Assembly (NCBI RefSeq): GCF_036323735.1
Contig: NC_086026.1
Location: forward strand, 86,695,359-86,759,358
Reading direction: 5' to 3'
Source of the DNA: Rattus norvegicus
Taxonomy: Eukaryota > Chordata > Mammalia > Rodentia > Muridae
DNA: 64,000 nt
Shown here: positions 56,105 to 64,000 of the stretch, in pieces
How positions within the stretch are numbered: position 1 is the first letter of the stretch
Layout: each line of letters starts with the position of its first letter
Position numbers and translations under genes: made by a program
The notes under the pieces: generated by a model
The model's database searches: none
The model's input: only the letters and a program-made list of their open reading frames with translations
Told to the model about the DNA's origin: nothing

Positions 56105-58762
56105 TGCAAATAGTGATATTTTGATTTCTTCCAATTTGTATCCCTTTGACCTCCTTTCATTGTCTGATTGCTCTGATTAGGACTTAGAGAACTATATTGA
56201 ATAAGTAGGGAGAGAGTGGGCAGTCTTGTCTGGTCCCTGATTTTAGAGGGATTGCTTCAAGTTTCTCTCCATTTAGTTTGATGGTAGCTACTGGTTTGCT
56301 GTATATTGCTTTTACTGTATCTAGATATGGTCCTCGAATTCATGATCTTTCCACGACTTTTATTATGAAGGGGTGTTGAATTTTGTCAAATGCTTTCTCA
56401 GCATCTAATGAAATGATCATGTGGTTCTTATCTTTGAGTTTGTTTACATAGTGGATTACATTGATGGATTTTTGTATATTGAACCATCCCTGCATCCCTG
56501 GGAGGAAGCCTACTTGATCATGACGGATGATCATTTTGATGTATTCTTGGATTGACTTTGTAAGAATTTTATTGAGTATTTTTGCATCAATATTCATAAA
56601 GAAAATTGGTCTGAACTTCTCTTTCTTTATTGGGTCTTTGTGTGGTTTTAGTATAAGAGTAATTGTGGCTTCATATTTTGTGGAGTAGTTTGGACAGTAT
56701 TGGTATGAGGTCTTCTATGAAGGTCTGATAGAATTCTGCACTGAACCCATCTGGACCCGGGCTCTTTTTGGTTGGGAGACTTTTAATAACTGCTTCCATT
56801 TCTTTAGGAGTTATGGGGCTGTTTAGATGATTTATTTGTTCCTGACTTAACTTCGGTACCTGGTATCTGCCTAGAAAATTGTCCATTTCCAAAAGTTACA
56901 CCAGAGAACTACTTAACCTGATAAACAACTTCAGCAAAATGTCAGGTATAAAATTAACTCAAACAAATCAGTAGCCTTCCTCTACTCAAAGGATTAACAG
57001 GCTAAGAAAGAAATTAAGGAAATGATACCCTTCACAATAGTCCCAAATAATATAAAATATCTTGGTGTGACTTTAACCAAGCAAGTGAAAGATCTATATG
57101 ACAAGAACTTCAAGTCTCTGAAGAAAAAAAATTGAGGAAGATCTCAGAAGATGGAAAGATCTCCCATGTTCATGGATTGGCAGGGTTAATATAGTAAAAA
57201 TGGCCATTTTACCAAAGGCAATCTACAGATTCAATGCAATCCCCATCAAAATTCCTACTCAATTCTTTATAGAAATAGAAAGAGCAATTTGCAAATTCAT
57301 TTGGAATAACAAAAAACCCAGGATAGCAAAAACTATATTCAACAATAAAAGATCTTCTGGGGGAATCACCTTCCCTGACTTCAAGCAGTGTTACAGAGCA
57401 ATAGTGATAAAAACTGCATGGTATTGGTACAGAGACAGGCAGATAGATCAGTGGAACAGAATTGAAGACACAGAAATGAACCCACACACCCACGGTCACT
57501 TGATCTTTGACAAAAGAACTAAAACCACCCAATGGAAGAAAGATAGCATTTTGGACAAATGGTGCTGGTTCAACTGGAGGTCAGCATGTAAAAGAATGCA
57601 AATCGATCCATTCTTATCACCATGTACAAGCTTAAGTACAAGTGAATCAAGAACCTCCACATCAAACCAGATACACTCAAAGTAATAGAGGAAAAAGTGG
57701 GGAAGTGTCTCTAACACATGGGCACTGGGGAAAATTTCCTGAACAAAACACTAATGACTCATGCTCTAAGATCAAGAATCGACAAATGGGATCTCATAAA
57801 ACTGCAAAGCTTCTACAAGGCAAAAGACACTGTCATTAGGTCAAAAATGACAACCATCAGATTAAGAAAGGATCTTTACCAATCCTACATCTGATAGAGG
57901 GCTAATATACAAAATATACAAAGAACTCAAGAAGTTAGACTCCAGAGAGCCAAATAATCTTATTAAAAATAGAGTACAGAGCTAAACAAAACATTCTCAG
58001 TTGAGGATTATCGAATGGCCAAAAAGCAGTTAAAGAAACATTCAACATCCTTAGTCATCAGGGAAATGCAAATCAAAACAACCCTGAGATTTCACCTCAC
58101 ACCAGTCAGAATGGCTAAGATAAAAACTCAGGTGACAGCAGATGCTGGCGAGGATGTGAAGAAAGAGGAACACTCCTCCATTGTTGGTGGGGTTGCAAAC
58201 TGGTAGAACCACTCTGGAAATCAGTCTGGAGGTTCCTCAGAAAATTGGACATTCCACTACCTGAGGACCCAGCTATACCTCTCTTGGGCATATACCCAAA
58301 AGATGCCCCAACATATAACAAAGACATGTGCTCCACTATGTTCATAGCAGCCTTATTTATAATAGCCATAAGCTGGAAAGAACCCAGATGCCCTTCAACA
58401 GAGGAATGGATACAGAAAATGTGGTACATCTACACAAAAACAATGACTTCATGAAATTCATAGACAAATGGAATGAACTAGAAAATATCATCCTGAGTGA
58501 GGTTACTCAATCACAGAAAAACACACTTGGTATGCACTCATTAATAAGTGGATATTAGCCAAAAAGCTCAAATTACCCAAGATGCAAACTACAGACCATA
58601 GGAAGCTAAAGAAGAAGGATGACCAAAAGGCATAAGCTCCCACTTCTTCATAAAAGAAGGAAAAATATTCATAGGAGGGGATATGGAAGCAAAGTTTAGA
58701 GCAGTGACTCAAGGAATGGCCATTCAGAGTCTGACATGTGGCAAATATATATATATATATAC

Positions 58763-58817
<55 letters not shown>

Positions 58818-59429
58818 CAACCACCAAAACTAGATAAGATTGTTGAAGCTGAAAAATGCATGCTGAAAGGGACCGGATACAAATCTCTCCTGAGAGACAC
58901 ATCCAGAGCATGTCCAATACAGAGGTCAATGCTAGCAGCAAACCAGTGAACTGAGAACAGGACCCCTTGAAGGGAATTAGAGAAAGTATTGAAAGAGGTG
59001 AAGGAGCTTGCAACCCCATAAAAACAACAATGCCAACCAACCAGAGCTTCCAGGGACTAAACCATTACCGAAAGACTATACATGGACTGACCCAGAGCTC
59101 CAACTGCATATGTAGCAGAGAATAGCCTTGTTGGGCACCAGTGGAAGGGGAAACCCAGGGGAATATGGGGGAGCAATGAGAGTTATGTATAGGGGGAATA
59201 CCCATATGAGGTGGGAGGAAATGGGGGCTTATGGACAGCAAACTGGGAAGGCGAATAACGTTTGAAATGTATCTAATATATCTAAAGAAATATATCTAAT
59301 AAATTTTTTAAACAGAAGGGGGAGGGGAGATGGTATAGGAGGTTTATGGATAGGAAACCAGGAAAGGGGATAACATTTGAAATGTAATTTAAAAACGCAA
59401 TAAAAAAATCTAACCAAAAAAATAAAACT
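56105..59429 (+). mobile_element. L1 with inverted 5' segment (twin priming), target duplications and doubled 3' end
   Basis: From 56105 to about 56890 the L1 reverse-transcriptase region is on the minus strand (MEMDNFLGRYQVPKLS, KSPGPDGFSAEFYQTF, DAEKAFDKIQHPF). At about 56891 the orientation flips to plus, just downstream of the FADD segment, and runs through the rest of ORF2 (57200-57685 is open; later parts are broken) into the 3' UTR. About 40 nt of L1 are missing at the switch. Flanks GAAACTATTTGCAA at 56096-56109 and 59430-59443 are perfect 14-bp target duplications. A second copy of the L1 terminus lies at about 59318-59420. Both ORF2 parts contain stops and cannot encode an enzyme. 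Confidence 0.95.
58745..58816. repeat. (TA)n(TG)n microsatellite inside L1 3' UTR
   Basis: Alternating TA passes into about 22 TG units where related L1 copies in this window read only catacatatacag-like sequence (compare about 49290-49310). Confidence 0.95.
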
Positions 59430-59589
59430 GAAACTATTTGCAATTGATCGCTGCTTACAAAGGAAAATTAATGTTTTACAATGCAGTATCATGGAATGTA
59501 TATAGCACACTCCATGGCAGGCCCCATGCTCAATAGCGGCACAAATGAACTCCATGTGGTTTTGTATGTAAGATTTTTGTTTCATTTTT

Positions 59590-59606
59590 TGGTTGTTGTT
59601 GTTGTT
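59590..59606. repeat. (GTT)n short run
   Basis: Five to six gtt units. Confidence 0.9.
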
Positions 59607-59663
59607 GCTACATTTTTGTCTTATTGTGTTTGTTTTGATTTTCTATTTTATGGGGCCTTTTTT

Positions 59664-59712
59664 TGAGAGAGAGGGAGAGAAAGAGAGAGGAAGAGAGCAA
59701 GACAGACAGACA
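59664..59712. repeat. GA-rich patch
   Basis: Interrupted gagaga units ending in gacagacagaca. Confidence 0.9.
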
Positions 59713-60846
59713 AGGTTAATGTGTAGGGAGGTAAAGAATGTGTATGAGCCAAATGCCTCTTAACTCTTTACAAAAATTGGCTTTAATTGGTTTATAATAC
59801 ACAAATTATCTAAAAGGAACTGATAATGAATTGTGGTAATATTGAAACTGCTGGCAAAGTGTTATGAGAGTAATATCCAGGTTCCAAACTAGGTCAGTTT
59901 TAAAATTATAATTTGAGAAGTTTAAAATCAATGCTGAATTAGCAAAAGGAACCCCTCTCTGTATAATGTAACATTTTAAAACAAAGATATTTATTGATTT
60001 ATAATATCAATGGCTCCAAATTTAGCAAAAGAAATTCTAGTCTCCTAATATCAATTGCCCTGAATTTAGCAAAAGAATTATGATCTTCTTACACCGATAT
60101 GGGTCAACACATTTCCGAAAGTCCCCAGGAGACTTGATTCAACTGCTAGTCACAATGTCATAGACAACTTCAAATTCAAAGCCGTTTGATTTAAACACAT
60201 GAAAGTTTCCTCTGATATTCTTTCGTTTAATGAACTAAAGCTCCAAGTGTCTGCAGCTCTCCACTCCTTTCCTATAGAAATTTGCTATTCCATAATCATT
60301 GACTGGGCTTTCCTGACCAAGCATCTTATAATAAAATAAACTCAAGTAAAGGGGAAATATAACTTTAAATTAAACTTATTGCTTAATTACTCCATGGATG
60401 AGGTAGTTTTAATAATGAGGCAGTTTATTATTTAATATTATTTAATAATGACTAATATTTATTACCGGAGTAATGAATCAGACAGTGCTATAAGATAAAG
60501 AATTCTAAGGTTAGAGGTTTTTATCAGTAGTTAAGTACTTACTTAACATATTGTAAGACTTCTGTTTTGTACATTTTAGATTAAATCTATGCTAGGCATC
60601 TAAATGGAGGTATTGATACAGAAATTATAATATATTACATATTTCTTAAAACCTGAGACTACATGTGTATTACAGTAGTGGGTTTAGGCAAGAAAAAGTT
60701 GTCCAGGGCTGTGCTCAAAGCACTCCACATGAGAAATATTCAGAAGAATCAGGACTAAATGGCTTGTAAGGAAGCAGGAAATTCAACAGAGGTTGAATGC
60801 GAAAGAAAAGAATTTCTCAAGAGCAAAATGGCTGGTTTGTTGGTTA

Positions 60847-60890
60847 GTTGTTGTTATTGTTATTGTTGTTATTGTTGTTGTTGTTGTTGT
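60847..60890. repeat. (GTT)n/(ATT)n microsatellite
   Basis: gttgttattgttattgttg units, pure (GTT)n at the right end. Confidence 0.93.
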
Positions 60891-61004
60891 CGACAGATGC
60901 AGGGTCAGCTCATTTGGGAAAATATCTCTAAGAGTATCCTGTAGGTGTGTCTGTAAGACATTTTGCTTAATGATTTATGAAGGAGGCACAAGTCCACTGT
61001 GAGC

Positions 61005-61242
61005 AGTAGCTCCCCTAGGCAGGTAGCATAAGAAACCCCTGAGGAGGGAGCCTTGAAGCAGCCATCCTCCATGCCTTCCATTTTCCTTTCTACCTGGAGG
61101 TTTCAGCCTTGAATGCCTGCCCTGACCTCCTGGGATGAGGGATTATAAACTATCAAGTGAAATACACCCTTTCCTCTCCAAGCTTCTTTTTTCATGCTCT
61201 GAATTAATGTTCATCAAGCAATGGGAAACAAAAACAAGATTA
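61005..61242 (+). repeat. 3' half of the dispersed LTR-like repeat also seen at 8524-8931
   Basis: gcagccatcctccatgcctt, tgaatgcctgccctgacctcc and gaaatacaccctttcctctcc match the same order as the element at 8524. The 5' half is absent. Confidence 0.6.
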
Positions 61243-61546
61243 GCCAGTCATGTGCAATATTAGGCAGAGATTACAGGCAAGAATGTAGAAATCTGGACAT
61301 TACATCTAACATAGGAGAAGTCACCAATTGGCTTATCAAGGGAGGATCAGCAGAGTAGCCAATCGTGAGATCCTCTGGGCCTGAAGTGATGAGCAGCTTG
61401 AAAGTAAGCAAGCGAAGGTTTTTCTTTAAGATATTTTGCAATTAAATGGACAAAGGAAAATAAAATAGAACCTAACAGAGTCAAGGAAAGGTCTTTTTAA
61501 TTTTTAATTAAAGTATTTGAAAATTACATTTAGAAAATCAATGGTC

Positions 61547-61550
<4 letters not shown>

Positions 61551-61598
<48 letters not shown>
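61551..61598. repeat. (GA)n microsatellite
   Basis: About 24 uninterrupted GA units. Confidence 0.97.
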
Positions 61599-61602
<4 letters not shown>

Positions 61603-62659
61603 TGTAATACGGAAAAGGAATTGAGCCAACAAGAATACAGGACTCCAAGCGCATGAGACTCAGTTCAACCAAAGTTGGGACCCAGATGGAGCTAAGAAGA
61701 TGCTAATCTATTGTAAAATATGTACGAAGTATGTCTGAGTGAGTTCACCAAATTGTGTATACATATAACGGTTTTATAAACAATCTAGTGACCATTGAAA
61801 TTAAGGGAGTCTTTTAACAGATTTTAGGATTAGGCAAATCAATTACGTAGAGAGGGAAATAGTTGGGGTCCTGCTGCTTCAAGAAAAGATAACAATATAA
61901 TGCATGTGATTTATTTTAAAATACTTCATTCACCTCAGTGTGTTATAAATATCTGTGCAGGCTGAAGCTGCACTGTAGGAAAGACTGTCACTTGCTGTAA
62001 TCAGGAATCCACACCCTAGGGGTGTGCACTGGCATGCATTCTATGATGGCAGACTTGAGGGCGGCTGCTTGGTGTGCTTACATGTCCCACATGTTCAGCA
62101 CCAGAGGTAGCATAGGGAACTTGGATTTTTTTTTGATAAAATTAGCAGCTTGACACTAAACACAGTAGGTCTAAAACATTCACACTGGTTAAGTTAATAG
62201 TGGTCAATATAGGTGGTTAGCTGAAATGTTTCAGTGTCACATTGTATCTTTCACATCACAGTTCATATTTATCTATTATTCCTTAAGGGAAAATCATATA
62301 CAATTGTTGACTCAGTCCCTTCAGATTGATCTTTATCCTGCATACTGCAACAACACTTAAGATTTGCCAATATGATACCTACTACAAGGGTAATAGGACC
62401 CAACCTCTATAATAGTATCATGTGTTCCTCCAGTGTTTTTCTTTTATTTTTTAAGAAATGAATTTCTTATGACACAGAGACTTGAAATTTACACATTGCA
62501 GATCTTTTTGTTAAGCAATGTATCTTTGGGTTGGTTGATATATGTAGGGAAATTTGAAAAATTCATTGTGATTGAACTTCATTCAAATATGGTTTAAAAG
62601 GATGCAAAGGGATCGAGGAACTTGTACAACTCAAAAATTCAAATATGTCAGTGATCCAC

Positions 62660-62745
62660 ATATATACACATGCACGTTTGTCCTATCTATGTGTGCATGT
62701 ATGTAAGTGTATGCATGCGTATGTGTGTGTACATATAAACTCCAT
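62660..62745. repeat. Degenerate (TG)n/(CATG)n patch
   Basis: Mixed tgtgtgcatgtatgtaagtg-type units. Confidence 0.85.
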
Positions 62746-63251
62746 GCTAGTTGTTCTCATGGCAGAAATAGAAGTGACCATATAACCAGGTCATGTAAAA
62801 CTCATAATCACTAAGTAGACATGTAGCATCATAGAGAAAAGCTGCTTTGTAAATAGAAAATAGTGGAAATAATATACTATTTTCCTTTCATTTTAGTTAA
62901 TTTTACACATTTCTTCAATTTCATGCAGTACTCTTTAAACAAATTCTTTCTCAAGGTAAGACAAAACAAAAGGGAAACTTATCTTTCTTGAAAGCAATTA
63001 CAGTCAATGTGAACTTTTTGCTACTAACTAAAATGAGTAATTGTTTTTATCCATAATGAATGGTCGTCTAAAAACTATCCCTGGAACATAAATTCTACCT
63101 AAAATATAACTGAGTTGAAATCTTTGCAATATTTCCTTTGAGCAAAAAATTAAGTTAAGGAGATAAAAATCATTTTTCATAATGAAGTATATGTTTTAAA
63201 TAAGGAAAGTCTGGATATACTTTAGTATGTTGGCAGCAATAGCTGTCAGTG

Positions 63252-63396
63252 TCAGCAACATGGGGGCAGACACCTATAATCTTCCGAAGTAGGAGAAAGG
63301 CTGAGGCAGGAAGCTTGCTGTGATCTTAAGGCTGCTCTGAACTACACAGTGAGGTCCAGTCCAGCTTGGGTCCCAAGATGAGACCCTGAATATTTT
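63252..63396 (+). repeat. Diverged B1/proto-B1 SINE
   Basis: cctataatcttccgaagtag, gctgaggcaggaagcttgct and gaactacacagtgaggtcca follow the B1 order. Confidence 0.65.
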
Positions 63397-63431
63397 GTCA
63401 ATGAAACTAAGTCATCTTATTTTATAATTCT

Positions 63432-63548
63432 AATATGCAAGGGACCTGGGTTCCTAATAATCAGGAAGTGGAGGCAAGAGACTTGACTGAGTCCAAGTAT
63501 TCAAGCCTAGCTTAGGAAACAAAGCAAAGTCCTATCTCAAAGCAGGAG
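63432..63548 (+). repeat. Second diverged B1/proto-B1 SINE
   Basis: ggttcctaataatcaggaag, tggaggcaagagacttgac and caagcctagcttaggaaac resemble B1; more decayed than its left neighbour. Confidence 0.55.
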
Positions 63549-64000
63549 ACAATTTTATTTCATTGAAATTATGACTTACATTTAAGAAGGCAAACGTCTA
63601 GATGATCATGCTTTTGCATGATTCTTAATTTTTAGACAACATTGTTCATATATGAGATTCCTACTCATTTACAATTGCTCTGTTTTATATGCTAAAATTT
63701 TCTCACTTATATAGGCCATAATCATCTTAAAATGTGGGGCTTTAGAGTCCTTTATAGTCCTGGTTTATCAGCACATCAATGCTAACTTCATGGAGAGATG
63801 TACTACACACTTTAAATGCTTCCAACAGCTTCTGTCAAGATGTTGCCTTGAAAAAGGTATAACCATTATCTATTGAAACTTGGAAAATTACAGCTCACTA
63901 CTTTAAGTAAATTTTAATAATGACCTCCAGCATGAAAAAAAACATGACTCTTAAAATGTGTTTATTCTTTAAAATTATGTAGACAATGAAGTATAGGGAA

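Larger units (their letters stand above)
55668..64000 (-). other. Tinag: Tinag intron upstream of exon A (probably intron 1), partial
   Basis: At least 8.3 kb of intron. From 56105 to 59429 it is an inverted L1 insertion. Beyond that lie (GTT)n and (GA)n repeats, a 3' half of a dispersed LTR-like repeat near 61.0-61.2 kb, and two old B1-like SINEs at 63.25-63.55 kb. The rest (59444-60840, 61243-61550, 61600-62640, 62750-63250, 63550-64000) is AT-rich with nothing recognised. I looked for the exon encoding the somatomedin B domain on the minus strand and did not see it. Confidence 0.85.

Noticed and set aside
57200..57685. 161-codon open frame as a gene
   Set aside because: It is a surviving stretch of L1 ORF2 within a truncated, inverted insertion with stops elsewhere.
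1..64000. CRISPR arrays, operons, phage or other prokaryotic systems
   Set aside because: Direct repeats here are microsatellites or retroelements; the presence of GT-AG introns and SINEs shows a mammalian genome.

Overview
The window looks like intronic genomic DNA from a murid rodent, most likely rat (Rattus). It is AT-rich and full of murid repeats: L1 tails ending in the typical rat 3' UTR, a clean ID SINE, B1, B3 and B4 SINEs, a URR1-type DNA transposon fossil and long (CA)n, (GA)n, (GATA)n and (TAA)n runs. No open reading frame of ordinary length is a credible gene by itself.

The main content is one host gene on the minus strand, Tinag (tubulointerstitial nephritis antigen). I found eight exons, at 55604-55667, 54761-54850, 49966-50080, 38212-38332, 34833-34983, 31766-31946, 30028-30073 and 27338-27461. 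All have GT-AG borders and they join in one open frame of about 297 codons. They encode the von Willebrand C-like segment, a linker, and most of the papain-like domain, in which the catalytic Cys is Ser while the His is kept. By counting I infer that these are exons 2-9 of 11. The 5' exon (signal peptide, somatomedin B domain) should lie beyond 64000, and the last exons (the Asn-Ser-Trp-Gly end) before position 1. I searched for both by eye and did not find them here.

Layout: 1-27337 is the long intron after the last visible exon. It holds L1 fragments, many SINEs and microsatellites, a decayed CRB1-like EGF-repeat pseudogene (about 19.4-19.7 kb), a 35-nt perfect U2 snRNA 5' end (21670-21704) and a GC-rich LTR-like block (about 23.76-24.7 kb). 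27.3-38.3 kb holds five exons, with a small L1 (36144-36421) flanked by perfect 16-bp target duplications. 38.3-50 kb is a large intron with a 1.6-kb antisense L1 ending 135 bp from an exon. 50-54.8 kb contains an unexplained CpG-bearing block at about 51.8-52.35 kb. 54.8-55.7 kb holds two exons separated by a 753-bp intron with an ID element. 55.7-64 kb is upstream intron dominated by a 3.3-kb L1 with a textbook 5' inversion (twin priming) and a doubled 3' end.

I see no CRISPR array, operon, phage or other prokaryotic feature. Family assignments rest on recognition of remembered consensus sequences, not on a search; repeat borders are approximate unless target-site duplications are stated.
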